Assembly: GCA_019022495.1 (NCBI GenBank)
Contig: JAFEKR010000001.1
Location: 8,060,001 to 8,124,000 of the forward strand
Direction: 5' to 3'
Length of the DNA: 64,000 bases
Origin: Epichloe hybrida
Lineage: Eukaryota; Ascomycota; Sordariomycetes; Hypocreales; Clavicipitaceae
Position 1 is the first letter of the stretch. Every line of letters begins with the position of its first letter. The notes below the pieces were generated by a model. That model had not been told where the DNA came from. It searched no databases and saw only the letters and a list, made by a program, of their open reading frames with translations. A program made the translations under genes and the position numbers. This document shows positions 10,931-22,677 of the stretch, one piece after another.

Positions 10931-12590
10931 CGCTGTTCTTCCCACGTGTGATACTCGAAACTTCAATTGAAGCGCGATATTTTCGCGGAAGTAGCCAAAC
11001 GCTCTCGGTGAGACGTGCGGAACAGTATCAGGAGAACAGGAACCGCATACTTGTGTGATACTGAATTTATTCAAGCATGGCCACAGCTTATCATCAGAAG
11101 AAGAATTTATAAGGCACGGGCACCGAAGTTTGAGAGTTGGGTAAGATTTTGAGTAAATGCGAACAGACGTTTTGTTTTATGCAAACCTTGGTGGCTCACG
11201 GTCTAGCACTGAACTGGTCGGTCGATGCCCCCCCCCCCCCTCTTCTTCCTCCGAAACGTTGGAAGACGAGTTCCACTACCCAGGCAGTAAATATGTCTTG
11301 TTCATGACGGCAGCCACGGACAACCAAGACGGAGAAGCAGTGAAGCAGGCATGTTCACTGTTGCATTGACGGCGTTATGCTGGGTCTCGTATAAGGGTTC
11401 TGCAGAAATTAGGTCAGTACTCGAGAACAGCGTACCAGCTAGGTGCCTATTGGTGCGGCATGCTGGGAGGAAATGAAGGCCAAGGACGGAATAAGCTTTT
11501 CACAAAGACAAGTGACCAAGGAAACGAGACGCCCAGAGGTCCACAAAGGAATCCGTGTCGAGGTCGTGTATGCGACTCGAGGCAGTCAGTGAGATGTCAA
11601 TGAACAGGTCGAGAAGGGGTGTGATCCGTACTCCGCACTGGCGCGTACTATACAGTATTACTGTAAGTACTGTAAGCCCGAGAGTACTCCGTAGATTTTA
11701 CTGGAAGTTGTCAAGTCTCAATTCCCAGGCCTGCGGCGACGTGCTCGTCAGCCAAGAAAGCATATGCGAAGCAGGGTGGCATTGAGGTGCGCTGTCATTG
11801 GCTTACAACTAGCGAACTCGCTTCTTTTCACCAGTGCGTTTGGAATCCCGGATTGCCACACTTAGGCGACACGACAAGTCTTACTCGACAGGTACTAATA
11901 ATTGGCCGAACTTAAGCGAGAAATCGGTTGGGTTCCGCGGCCCACGCTTTGAACGTCGACCGACCTTTTCCAATTTGCTCGAAATTATAGCCTTACCGGC
12001 TCTACGGAGATATGCGTGCTGAAACCGGCAATGCGCCGCACGGTCTAGACTAAAATCCCAGCTCCGAAACCTCATTTCTACAAGTTCAAGTGAGGGTAAG
12101 GCAAACTCAGGACTGTGACCTTCCATTTCAATAGCTACCTAGCTAGATAGATAGGCAGGCACCTATGTATATCCACAGATGTATATCCACAGAGGAAGCT
12201 GCTTTTGCGCGATTTAGAAAAAGGGGTAATAAAATACATCAAAGTATGGCACGTTTGCGTGTCGATACAAGTCAATACATCTTCAAAGGAAACGAAAAGT
12301 CGTGGGACAGTGATGCTGTAGTTGAGTGTTACAGCAAAAGTGGTAATCATCGACAGCATTGTCCTCGGCTAAGTTGACTATCAGTCATCTGCGGGCCAGA
12401 GTTGGTTCTTCGCCATGTTATCGCATATCAATATCGAATCCCTTGACGAGCGGCATCAAGCCCAATTACACTTTCGCTCGAGCCACAAATTCGGGCATCA
12501 TGGCACCTTTATACTTCTCTGCTAATCTCATTAACCTGACAAGAATGGTTGCAAATTTGATACAGAAACCTGCGGTTTCAAGTGGTCTAG
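10931..12590. other. 1.7 kb gene-free region
   Basis: The region lies between the start of the phosphotransferase-like gene and the end of TAN1, both on the minus strand. It holds a C run at 11230-11239 and a small direct repeat TATATCCACAGA near 12170-12195. Short frames exist, but none shows family similarity, a plausible splice chain or length. I see no supported gene. Confidence 0.5.
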
Positions 12591-13967
12591 TTATGAGTCT
12601 TTGCCCTCTGGGATAGGTAAGTCATAAAGAGCGCTCATATTGAACCGCTTTAGTGTGCCCCATTTCTTCCCATCTACAACCGATATTCCGCAAAAGAGCT
12701 TTGTTCCATCAGCTTCGAAATTTCCCAGCCGACGAGCGGGTGAAAGAGAAAGAGACCTCCTACCTGGAAAATTTCCACCAGAATCACCTTGTCTGGACTG
12801 CTCAGATTGACCTTGTGTCTGACATCTATGAGATCGGCAATCTTGTGGATGACTTCGTCTGACTTGAATGTCGTATGATTACGAATGTTGTGGCGGATGG
12901 CATACTAGATACAAGTTGGAAGACGGCGATGATTAGTCAGGACTGTTTTGTGATGTATAAGTAGTAGTAGCGGGCATGCGGTATATACCGTGTACGCTGG
13001 GGTTGACTTGACCGAGTTGGAAGGTTCCAAAACCTGCTCAGAATCTCTCGTTGGTTCTTCCTTAAGGTGAAACCAAGACGATAACACCGTGCGGGCTACC
13101 TTGTTGATACCGTTCTCTGTAGCCTTTTCTGTATCAGAGACTGGCGTCAGCCGGTTAATGTACTTACATCTCCGGTTTCTAGGATCTGCGCATGCCTGAG
13201 CATCTTCGCACATCTTCTGAGCAAGAGCGACTGGCTCGACTGGCTCCATAGTTTTCATGAAAAACAGACATTCGATGCCCGCAGACACAGGCGTGAAAAT
13301 TTGTCTGGACTTGACTTTCTGTTGCGACTTCAGGCCACTCAGCTCTGCTTCAATGGATGCCTCTATATCTTCGTCTTCTTCCCCACCGATGCGTTCCATC
13401 TCATTCGTTGGTGCTTCAATACCATAGATGGTCTTGCCGTACTGAATAAAAAGAAAAGCATCACAGTTAGTCATGTCGAAGATGCCGAATTCAGCCACGT
13501 CCACGTGCACAAGAATGTGTTAAATTGGGGATATTTTCATATATGCATTGAGGATGGAATGACTGTTGAATGTTCGCCGATAATAGGTGAGGAAAGAAGG
13601 GACGACGGCGACCGTGGGCGAACAAGTCTCGGTCAGGGAATTCATACCTCGTCACAAAGGGTCTTGAACTCTCGTATGGCTTTGTCTCTCATACCTCTTG
13701 CAAAGGTAACCCATATACCTTGGTCGCCAATATGGAAGGTCGTTCCAAGTTCAACCTTCTCAAGCATTCTGTCCCTGTGATGCGGAGTCTTCCATCTGCC
13801 AGCACTTCCTCTCTGAGTCATTAGACGTCGCATTCTATTAGCAATGTTCAATCCATCACGTTCAAGTCCATGGTTCAACTGCTCTTGACGCATACCTTGC
13901 TTCTCTTATAGGAAGCGCCGCCATCGGACTCTGATAGTCCCTTCCGTTTTTGCGATGCATCAGGCAT
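12591..13967 (-). CDS. TAN1: THUMP-domain tRNA acetylation adaptor TAN1
   Basis: TAN1/THUMPD1 binds tRNA through its THUMP domain and brings it to the Kre33/NAT10 acetyltransferase for N4-acetylcytidine at position 12 of tRNA-Ser and tRNA-Leu. Five minus-strand exons, 13967-13896, 13812-13648, 13441-12989, 12904-12764 and 12698-12591, give 312 residues; introns are 83, 206, 84 and 65 bp, all GT-AG and in phase 0. Protein landmarks: MPDASQKRKGLSES, GRWKTPHHRD, GDQGIWVTFARGM, DEDIEASIEAELSGLK, PVEPVALAQKMCEDAQA, RLTPVSDTEKAT, YAIRHNIRNHTTFK, LVEIFQ and GISVVDGKKWGTLKRFN. These follow the known order of TAN1 proteins. No single open frame covers it, so an ORF caller would report only fragments. 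Confidence 0.92.
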
Positions 13968-14473
13968 GATTTGGATCGGCACGATAAACAGCAAAAAAAG
14001 AAACCAAATTTTTTGAACACAGTGCTGCTCACTCAGTGCTCTTTCTGGTCCTTGGTGTTACTCGCGATGGGAATTTTTAAGGCTTGATGTGTGCTCCGCG
14101 ATATTAGTGTATTCTGTCCTCCGGTTCGCTTCGGATTCTTGCCTGGTCGAAAGTTTTTCTGGGTCGTGGTTTCAGTAGTAGTGGCCGCCTATTGTGACCA
14201 AGCAACGTGGGGTAGCCTACCTACCCTATAGATAGATGTACGCAAAAATTGGCCTTTTTATTGCACTGCTATCATAAACCCAGATTTTGTATTCTTTGGT
14301 GACCGACAGCGGATGATGTATTCACTTGTTATAGCCAAGAGATGCCCCTACTGGGGGGTCGCGTCAAGTCCTCCGTTTCACCTTTTCCCCCGCGAACTCC
14401 AGAGGCGAAGAAAGCCATCAAAGCAGCGGCGAACGATAATTAAATACCTTCCTAAACATGTGCTTACTATGAA
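13968..14473. other. intergenic region, TAN1 promoter and PDC 3' side
   Basis: These 506 bp lie upstream of TAN1 and downstream of the pyruvate decarboxylase gene, both on the minus strand. No gene is recognised. Confidence 0.5.
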
Positions 14474-16480
14474 TCATTCAGCTCGGGCATTTGTCTTAGC
14501 ACTGGCTTGTGCTGTCATCACAAGCGCCCTTGGTGCATCCTTCTTTGGCATGTGAAGCTCCACGAATTGCATCTCTCTCGCAGCGCTGAAATCATGATCG
14601 GCGAACAAAGAACACAGTTCGTCCTTTGTTTTGACAGTGTATTTTTGAGCCACTCCTTTACCTCCAAACACATCAACGAGACCCTTGTTGTCCCATGCGA
14701 CAATATCATTGTACGACGCATCCATTCCATGAATGAACCTTTCAATAGTGAAGCCTTCGTTGCAAATAACAAAACTGCGGCCATAGGTCAGCATTTGAAT
14801 TAGAAAAAAAAACACATCCAGTCTGAAGGGAAGAGGACAGGGTCTAAAAAAGAGACCATGGAGACAACCGGGGGAATAAAAGGAAAAGGAAAGTCTAACA
14901 TGATCGGATTCAGCTTGTGGCGAATCATGGTGCTGACTTCTTGAGCGGTCAGCTGAAATGAGCCATCTCCCACGAAGAGAATTGTCCTTCGACTGCGACC
15001 ACTATCTCTTGCTGCCAGAGCTGCACCCTGACATGCACCAACAGACCATCCGATACTTCCCCAGAGAACTTGACTCAGCGCAGTTACGCCTGTCGGGAAT
15101 TTGGTATCCCATATGCCGAAGTTTGCCGTCCCCGTTTCCGTCACCACAATATCGTTCTCTCGAAAAAACTCGCCTACTTTTGGCCAGAACCATGCCTGCG
15201 TGATTGTAGGTGATTCATCTTGATTGGCCTTGACTTCATTTCGTACAGCAGGGGTTTTCTGAATGCTGAGTTGCCGTGGGTCAACCTTTTGGACCAACTT
15301 CTGTAGGACACCCTTCATCCTAATACCGGGATAGGTAGAATATCTCACAATGCAGTGGTCACTGTGGAGATCAATGCTCTTTAGCTGCGAAGTTCTATAG
15401 GAGAAGCCGGCGGTATTGAAGTCACTCTAACGTTCAAGTCAGCTGTCAATACGAATGTAAAATGTATGAGCGTCGAATCACCTTGAGCGCGCCAATTGTA
15501 ATGATGAGGTCTGATGCCTCTACGATATTCTTGACCTCCAAAGGATGTGAGCCATCACCAGCATAGACACCGCCAAAATTGGTGTGAGACTCGTTGATAG
15601 CGCTCTTGCCCATTGGCGTCACGAAGACAGGTAATCCGGTCTTGTCAATGAGGTCGTGTATCTCTGAAAGAACACGATGTCGAATGGCGCATGCGTCGAC
15701 AAGAAGCATGGGATTCTTTGCCGAATTGAGGTACTTCAAAATGACATCTACGACGTAGTCCTCCTTTTCTGCATCGTTGGATGGCTCAGAGAGGTCGATT
15801 GCCTTGCTCAACCGCGCCCCTTCCACTTTGGCCTGCGCCATATCTGTGGGGAGAGTAATGTAGACTGGCCGTGAATGAACCCAGCACTGACGAAGGGCGT
15901 GATCGATTTGGTCCGCAATTTCTGCCGGGTTGTTCAGCTTGGCCATGTCGCATGAGATCTGAGCACTCATGTTGGCGAAGACATTAAAGTCACCGTTCCC
16001 AAGAGTATGGTGGAGCAACATGCCATTTCGCTGAGAGACGGTAGATGGATAGCCGACAATGTGAACGACGGGAATGTGCTCAGAAAAGGCTCCCGCGACG
16101 CCATTAATGGCTGAAAGTTCTCCTACTCCAAAGGTAGTTACCAGAGCTCCAATCTTATTCACTCGAGCGTATCCATCCGCCGCGTAGGCTGGGAAAAAAA
16201 CGGTGATTAGATTTGGTCTTCGCTTGGTGAAAGCGATAGGTCCTTATTGTTCAAGTATGACCTGTGATGTTGAACGACTTGGTTGTAACTCACCCGCGTT
16301 AAGCTCGTTTACGCTGCCAACCCATTGCAAACCTGACTTGTGGAGATAGTCAAGTGCAACTAGATTGTAGTCTCCAGGTACACCATGTACTGACCGAACA
16401 CCGACCTCATATAGTCTCCGAAATAGGTACTCTGATACGTCGATTGGCTGTTCCAGACTTTGCACTCGTATATCCGTCAT
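14474..16480 (-). CDS. pyruvate decarboxylase
   Basis: This thiamine-diphosphate enzyme converts pyruvate to acetaldehyde and CO2 in the cytosol, the first step of ethanol fermentation. Four minus-strand exons, 16480-16294, 16188-15482, 15426-14900 and 14774-14474, encode 573 residues, the usual length; introns are 105, 55 and 125 bp. The cofactor-activating Glu lies in [16 protein letters not shown] (about E59), the paired catalytic His in [11 protein letters not shown] (about H122-H123). The TPP/Mg motif is [11 protein letters not shown], closed by the Asn of [11 protein letters not shown] after the last intron. Key residues are all present, so it should be active. In Aspergillus the gene is named pdcA; related indolepyruvate/phenylpyruvate decarboxylases cannot be fully excluded. 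Confidence 0.9.
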
Positions 16481-17197
16481 TGTTCGATGCGGCTGAGTTT
16501 GGTGAGACAGAACTGGGCGTATGATGGTGAAATCCGAGCTAGATTGAGTTCTGCGTTAGGAGGATTCATAAGGCCAGGGCCATGATCGTGATCATTGTAC
16601 TGACTAATCAGCAGCGGTATTTCAAGCTAAGATCTTTGCATTGGAGCGTGTATGGTAACGGGCTTGGAGATACGGCGGACCCAGCGTGTTTCAATGGGGT
16701 GATATACGAGTTTGAACTTTTATGACGCCCACCAGCTGTCCGAAGACGGATGCTTCTGGTCTGTCATCATGTCAAGATGATGTAATGGAAGGGTGTGGAT
16801 AAGGAGACCCCACCACTCCGTATGTACATCTCCGGAATCACCGGCAAAAAAAAAAAAACGTACGACATCATCTATTATCACGCATAGAAGAGGGCCTGCA
16901 TCGGAAAAAGCAGGCGATCAGAGTCGGGATCACATCACTTCAGCCACGACTGGTGGTGTACGGACACGAGCCTGGCTGGTGATTCCCGCGGATAGGCAGA
17001 GGGAATCGTGGTCCAATTGTACAGATATTTTTACAACCCGCTATCCACTATTGAGCATATTAGCCAGCCCCTCCTGCTTTACAGGCCGCCATTCCACATG
17101 AAACAAGAAAGCCGGTGTGTTGGGTGACATCATGCTCAACCTATCCTCGATATGGAGTTCGGAGAAGTGACGCAGGACATCTCTGTTGCCTCGGCGC
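16481..17197. other. PDC promoter region and ERV1 3' side
   Basis: The region contains a poly-A run near 16846-16858 and no recognisable gene. PDC and ERV1 are both on the minus strand, so the PDC promoter lies here. Confidence 0.5.
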
Positions 17198-17866
17198 TCA
17201 GTCGCATCGTCCATCCTTCCATCCGGTGCGCCAGCGCTCTTGCCATTGCGAACAGTCGAACTGTGGTTTGCCCAATTTACGGTTGACTTCGTTGTGAGCA
17301 CCGCATAGCCATTTGCCGAACTCATCACGACTTTGGACTCGGGGCATCTCCTTCCCTAGGTAACTTTGGAAGTCTTCCGCGCATACCCAGCATGGATAGA
17401 GCTTGGAGAAGAGTTTGACGAAGCTGAGGAGATCGGACTGCTGTGACATGGAAGGCACATCTGGGTACGTGGCCGCGATGGAGTGAAGAAGTGTCCAAGT
17501 GCCACGTCCGAGGGTTTCGACGTCTGGAGGACAATCGCCACGAGACGCAGGGGGCTTCGTCACAGCTGTGACTGATGACCCTTTGTCGTTGGCTGCAGCG
17601 TCTTGCCTCGCCTTGCCCCTCGTCATGTCCCGCCAAGCTGCAAATGATGTGCAGCTTCGACACCTGCGTAAACTTCCATCAGCGATTCCATCTGGGTTTG
17701 ATGACTCGCATGGCACACGTAATGGCAACGGTATCGTGAGAAGGACTTACGGTTTGCCATCTTTGCCTATGACGACGCCCCTTGGGGGCTTTTCGGATTG
17801 CTCGTGGCCCAAGGTATTTGCTGCTGTCGCCGTAGATGAATCTGTGTCCTGTCCATCATTCGCCAT
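17198..17866 (-). CDS. ERV1: FAD-linked sulfhydryl oxidase ERV1 (mitochondrial intermembrane space)
   Basis: ERV1 reoxidises Mia40 in the mitochondrial intermembrane space disulfide relay and passes electrons to cytochrome c or oxygen. Exons 17866-17751 and 17663-17198 with an 87 bp intron (GTAAGT...CGCAG) give 193 residues. The junction forms GKPCRSCTSFAAW, the N-terminal shuttle CxxC (C40/C43). The Erv/ALR domain shows GRGTWTLLHSIAATYPD, the redox-active YPCWVCAEDF next to the FAD, WLCGAHNEVNRKLGKPQFDC (the C-x16-C structural disulfide) and a Trp-rich end. This shuttle-plus-core layout is that of Erv1/ALR, not Erv2. It is divergently paired with HEM4, a heme-synthesis gene. Confidence 0.93.
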
Positions 17867-18283
17867 GCTGAAGCCTAGTCCAGTAACACCTGGTCTGCGA
17901 GAATTCAGCAAGATTACCGCGATGTGATCAGGAATCTAGAATATTAACAGCCCTTGTGTTTTAGAAAAGTTGTTGTCGAACAATGTTTATAGAGTTGGTT
18001 CGTGAACCTTCTACTGCGCGAGGCTGCGGTCTTATCGATAACAGGCGATCCGTTTGGTATTGACATGCCCGCCTGAGGTGAAAACGATCCACTAAACTCA
18101 CTGGCATAGGGAGTGAAATCAAGCATGAGCATGTCAATGGTTGACTCGACACAACTGGACACTTCACGCCTTCAACTATTGGACTCATTTGTAGGCTAAA
18201 GCAAGGACGAAGAAGAGAGTCTCTGAGTTGCCCGTCGTTCCTTTCACTACGCTTTAGTCTGAGCCTTCTTTACCATCACAGAC
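17867..18283. promoter_or_regulatory. shared divergent promoter region ERV1/HEM4
   Basis: The start codons of ERV1 (-) and HEM4 (+) are 417 bp apart, so both promoters and 5' UTRs must lie here. I could not identify a specific factor site with confidence. Confidence 0.5.
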
Positions 18284-19413
18284 ATGGGTGCCGACTCTAG
18301 TGGTGTCATGAACGTGCCTGTTTTATTACTTAAAACTAAATCAATTCCCAGTGATTCTTATGAAGAAACTCTCTCGTCACTGCGATTCTCGAAAGGCAAA
18401 ATTGATGGCAAATTCGACCCTCATTTCTTGCCTGTACTACAGCATCGTTTTGATGACGAGGGAATCAGTACCGTGCGATCTCTACTTCTGGCCCAGAAAA
18501 TCAGCGGCCGTTGTGATGCAAAGTATGGGGGATTCATATTCACATCTCAACGAGCTGTTGAGGCATTTTCGCAGGTGATTAGGGATGATAAAGGTATGCC
18601 ACAACTATATCAACAGAACCATGGTGCTCATTATACCGTGATTCCATTCTCGTTGAATCGCCCATTCCAGCCAGAATCGAGGCACTCAACTGACACTACT
18701 CGTACAAAGAATCAGAGATTGCTACAGACTGGTCGCATCTTCATAAGGTACCGATCTATAGTGTTGGCCCTGCCACTACGCGTGCTCTAAGTGCCGTTCA
18801 ATATCAACCACCGCTGCAAATCTTCGGGGAACACACGGGAAACGGCGAAGCCTTGGCAAAGTATATTCTTGAGCACTACCGTCAGTGGTACCCTGATCGT
18901 GATACTCTGCCGCCCCTTCTATTCCTCGTTGGTGAACAACGCCGCGATATCATACCTCGTATGCTAATGGACCTTGACTTGGCAATCGACAAAAGGATCC
19001 AGGTAGATGAGGTTGTGGTATATGGAACAGGTGTCATGGAATCGTTTCCAGCTGACTTTGGAACCATGCTAAAGGAGACGAGTCGTGCACTTGAACGCTG
19101 GGTTGTTGTCTTCTCCCCCACAGGTTGTGATGCCATGCTCCAGGGTCTTGGTATCCTCGACCCAAACTCAGGCATTATCGATTTGAACGGGAGGGATGGA
19201 AAGACATTTGTTGCGACCATCGGTCCCACGACCAAGGCTCATTTGGTCAACATGTTTGCCTTCGAACCCGATGTTTGTGCCGAAAGACCCAGCCCAGACG
19301 GGATCCTTCGGGGTATGATCAACTTTTCGTCCCTGGGGGGTCGAGCTGAGTTGAGTACGTCATCAACTCTGGAGGAACAGGAGTCGAGTTCAACTTGGTG
19401 GAAGGAGCTTTGA
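18284..19413 (+). CDS. HEM4: uroporphyrinogen-III synthase
   Basis: This enzyme cyclises hydroxymethylbilane to uroporphyrinogen III in cytosolic heme synthesis. Exons 18284-18593 and 18716-19413 are joined by a 122 bp intron (GTATGC...ATCAG, branch AACTGAC), giving 335 residues. The junction yields VIRDDKEIATDWSHLHKVPI. Family landmarks are VPVLLLKTKS at the start, YGGFIFTSQRAVEAF, VPIYSVGPATTRAL, GEHTGNGEALAKYILEHY, LLFLVGEQRRDIIPRML, VVVYGTGV, WVVVFSPTGCDAML and ATIGPTTKAHL. The last matches the substrate-binding loop region of the second domain. Residue conservation is low in this family, but the order of motifs is clear. A second in-frame ATG at residue 9 could also serve as start. Confidence 0.92.
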
Positions 19414-19890
19414 GATGGAAGAGAACGAACGACTTATCTCAACACTTATTGGAATAGCTTCTTTAAATCACAAAGCTTGCTCCGTTGTTAACAAGCCTGG
19501 CGAGTTGTACCGTGAATATGCTGAACGAATAGCCCCTGGGAGCACGTTGTGTACTTGAGGAGAATGGACGTAACCGTACGATACAACTGCACCCATCGTG
19601 ATCTAGTTGAGCTCACACAAGATCGCTAGAAACCCTCAACGTTTACTTGTACAGATGTATTCACACCTATGGGTGCAATGCCGTTTGTCTGCTCTCTCAG
19701 TGCCACTATAGCTGGCGTCTTGTATTTAGCTTAGCCGTTGGCGGAAAACAGCCGTACCTGTTGAACCTCTTCCTTTGGTCGAAACAGGAGTGCCAAACAG
19801 TCAGAAATGAACCGACGTTCAAGTAGAAAACTATTCATTTTAGAGGGCGCGGAAACTTAGGAGGCAGTAAACATGGTCTTGATGCCCCTC
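19414..19890. other. convergent 3' intergenic region, HEM4/OXR1
   Basis: These 477 bp lie between the two stop codons and presumably hold both 3' UTRs. No gene is recognised. Confidence 0.5.
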
Positions 19891-20852
19891 TCATGCACCC
19901 AGAACCCAGACTTCTACCCCTAACACACCAAACTTTTCCCCTGCATCACTCAGAGGCTCGTTGCCAAACGTATCGCATTGTGAACTGTGCCCAACATCCA
20001 GGGTGTCGTCAAGCCAAAGACCATAATGGCCTCCGCCGGATCCAACTGAAAGGAAGCTTGTTTCGCAATTAATGTAACAGTCATTTAAGCCGCTGTAAGG
20101 AAACGCTTTAAACCTGACAGAATCGGTAGGAGTTGAGGTTCCGCGTCCCGAAGGCGGCTGTGATGCCAGAGTTGTACTCCGCGTAAGGTGAGTGGTATCT
20201 GCAGAGGGCGGTAATGGAAGGGAGGCAAGCGTCGAAGCTCTCCACAGAAAACACTCGCCATTGCCGAAATATGATGGGCTTGGGCGCGGATGCTCGGACA
20301 AATACGCGCCAAAGGTCTGCAAAGATCAGCAAGCCATAGCATTCGTCAGCCACGGTCGCCACGGAAATACAAAAATGTCTCGAGACGGGCAGAAAGAAAG
20401 AAAACAAGAGAGAAGAAAGAATTGAGACGCGCAAAGGCCATCGCACTCACCCCTCCCTCTTGGTCCTTCACAACGAGGACGAAGCCAACTCTACGACCTT
20501 CCAAAGGCCGACATTTTTGATACAACGTGGACAAACTGGCCCCATCCTGCTCGAGGCTGTAAACCAAACGCCAGTCCTCCACAATGCGAAGCCTTTCAGG
20601 AATCATGGCCCGAATCTCTTCGGCGACAGCTGTCGTAAGAAGTCTGGACGGACTTGGTGTGCTTTCGCGATATCCATGTAGAACCAAAGGCTCAAGCGGC
20701 GGCGGCCGAAACAGATTGGCGGTCGCAGCGCGTTGCCCAGCAGATGTGAAGACTCCATTCGCGCCATCTTCATTCTGGTGGCCCTCAGTGTCAAGTTCGC
20801 TGCCGACTTTAGTGTCTTCGGTTGAAAAACGTCGCATCAGCCCTGTCCACAT
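19891..20852 (-). CDS. TLD-domain oxidation resistance protein (OXR1-like)
   Basis: TLD proteins of the Oxr1 type protect against oxidative stress and, in yeast, bind and disassemble the V-ATPase. Exons 20852-20451 and 20316-19891 with a 134 bp intron (GTGAGT...TTGCAG) give at least 275 residues. The TLD domain covers roughly the last 190 residues: IPERLRIVEDWRLVYSLEQDG, LSTLYQKCRPLEGRRVGFVLVV, then after the junction TFGAYLSEHPRPSPSYFGNG, ECFLWRA, NDCYINCETSFLSVGSGGG, YGLWLDDTLDVGHSSQCDTFGN and a closing VEVWVLG. I used the ATG at 20852 (MWTGLMRRFSTED). The open frame extends upstream without another ATG, and a good acceptor lies at about 20878, so a further 5' exon is possible. Confidence 0.82.
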
Positions 20853-21731
20853 GCTGCGCAGTTCTCTTCCCGGTTGTAGTAAGGCTGGCAGCAGAATTAG
20901 GGCCAAGGCAAGTGTAAGCAGTCGTTGGCCGGGTCGTTGAGCGCCGACGTATCATGTGAGAGGACAATCGCGGTCGGGATCATCGAGGTCTTTGGCGCGT
21001 GGATTGAAGCGATGGTGAAGAAGATCATGCCGCTTCCATACTTCAGGCAGAGGAAGGAGTTTGACCGTGCCGGGGGGGCAAGGACAACACAGAGCTGTGA
21101 AAGGTAAGGTTGAGAGATCTGTGCCTTATAGTACAATCCTATTAGGGGGGTGCTTATGAAGAGAATGGTATAAGAATGCTGTTGTAATGCGATGATTCAG
21201 ATGGCTCGACAATTGACTTGTGCCACCCGTAGAGTTGACGAGTGGGATGACAAGTGGGTTGTGAAGTAGACATGTGGCAGGTCCTCGCCACCAGGACACT
21301 TCGTGGGGTCTGGTACGAGGCCGGGCCGTATTACCAGATGTATTTACTAGCTTAAGTGGATGCCTCAGCAACACAACCGATGTTAATTCAACCCCAAATG
21401 TCGGTGTTCTCAACACCGTTTTACGCTTGATCTTTTATCTTCAAAAGTTTTTTTGCAACAAACTGTCAACTGTCGGCAAGGGCAAGTGGACAGGAGTGTG
21501 TCTGGAACATTTATCAACAATAGAATGGCATGTGCAGAATCCATTGTGCAGTACAAGGGGAGGGAGAGGGAGTGGGAGTTCGCGCCACCTACCATTCCTA
21601 CTTTGGGCACTTGAGGATGTATGTATGAAAATAGTTACGAAATTAGCAGGCATCTAATATATGTAAGTACAATAGCTGATCGGAGTCAATTGCTTAACAT
21701 TCACAAGGTCGTTGTAAGTTCAATTGCCGCC
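20853..21731. other. gene-free region between OXR1 and transposon island
   Basis: The region includes the OXR1 promoter and perhaps an unrecognised first exon. A 127-codon open frame on the plus strand (21274-21657) begins at GTG, has no recognisable family and is probably chance. Confidence 0.45.
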
Positions 21732-22315
21732 TGTTACGTTAGAATTGACAAGTGGCCTGTCACCTAGGATGTGGCCTAGGTCAGTGTCACGAGACCTCGG
21801 ATGTGGCTGGCACGTGACCTAGAACCCCCATATTAGACGATAGCTCTGACCTCTAGCTAGTTGAAATTCAACAACAACCTTCACACTCATTTATATCTGT
21901 TACGTGGCGGAGCGCAAAGGAGATTAATAAGACCAGATTCGGACTTCGATAAAACGAATTTAACTTACTTCTAACATTACACATTACCCCTAATAGTAGC
22001 TTTCACAAGTGAACTTAGTATGACTTACGACTATTAAATCCGTTAGCCCCTCCAACTATTACGTGCTGGTTTGGCACGATGTTAGGGCGAATCCGTTAGA
22101 GGGGCTAACGGATTTAGCGGTTATAAGTCGTACTAAGTTCACTTGTAAAAGCTACTATTAGGGGTAATATATGTTGTTAGAAGTAAGTTATATTCGTAAA
22201 GTCCGAATCTGGTCTTATATCAGCCTCCTTCGTGTTCCGCCACGTAACACTGACGGATTCGACCCCTTATCGTACAGAGTCAGCATGTCACAATATCGTA
22301 CGTTTTATTTCGTAA
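21732..22315 (+). mobile_element. degenerate LTR, interrupted by a foldback element
   Basis: Sequence from 21732 (TGTTACGTTAGAATTGAC) to about 21897 is a diverged copy of the 187 bp LTR found intact at 23931 and 25978. A terminal CGTAACA occurs at 22309-22315, followed by a short sequence like the one after the intact 5' LTR (CAATTGC...CTCT). The 350 bp in between is a foldback unit. This is best read as the 5' LTR of an older relative, broken by insertion or rearrangement. Confidence 0.55.
21898..22249. repeat. 350 bp foldback (long inverted repeat) element
   Basis: Two arms, about 21898-22055 and 22090-22249, are imperfect reverse complements, ending in TGTTACGTGGCGGA and TCCGCCACGTAACA. 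A loop of roughly 35 bp separates them and includes a smaller hairpin (TGCTGGTTTGGCA). No ORF is present. It resembles a foldback MITE or two LTR ends joined head to head; I could not find a clear target duplication. Confidence 0.7.
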
Positions 22316-22389
22316 CACCGCCACAATTGCATTCTCTACATTCCGCTTAGCCAATAACTAACCCTAAGATAGCTTAGCTCACAATCACA

Positions 22390-22677
22390 ATGGAAAATAA
22401 CAGTATACCGCCTAATTTCGCAACTATAGCAAATAGCTTCCAAGTTATTAGTACAGAAGTTGCTCGAATGCCGAATATCCCTACACTCGGCAATAACGAA
22501 TTGCTCTCAGAGCTCGATCGTCTATTTTCGTCCACGTCATTAATGCAATAGGATATTGAGTCTATCCAGTTTGTCGGGCGAAAACAACCACCCGAAAACG
22601 ACGAAGCTGACGATAACGATGAAAATGACGATGTTGACGATATTGACGATTTCAACGATATCGATGATGGAACCTAG
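22390..22677 (+). pseudogene. gag-like retrotransposon fragment with one stop codon
   Basis: A frame beginning MENNSIPPNFATIANSFQV lies just downstream of the degenerate LTR, where gag is expected. It is stopped at 22549 by TAG after 53 codons, plausibly a former CAG, and continues in frame for 41 more codons through an Asp/Asn-rich tail to a TAG at 22675. The position suggests a retroelement Gag start, but I do not recognise a specific family. Confidence 0.45.

Noticed and set aside
21274..21657. 127-codon plus-strand frame
   Set aside because: It starts at GTG, shows no recognisable domain and has no neighbouring exons that join to it.
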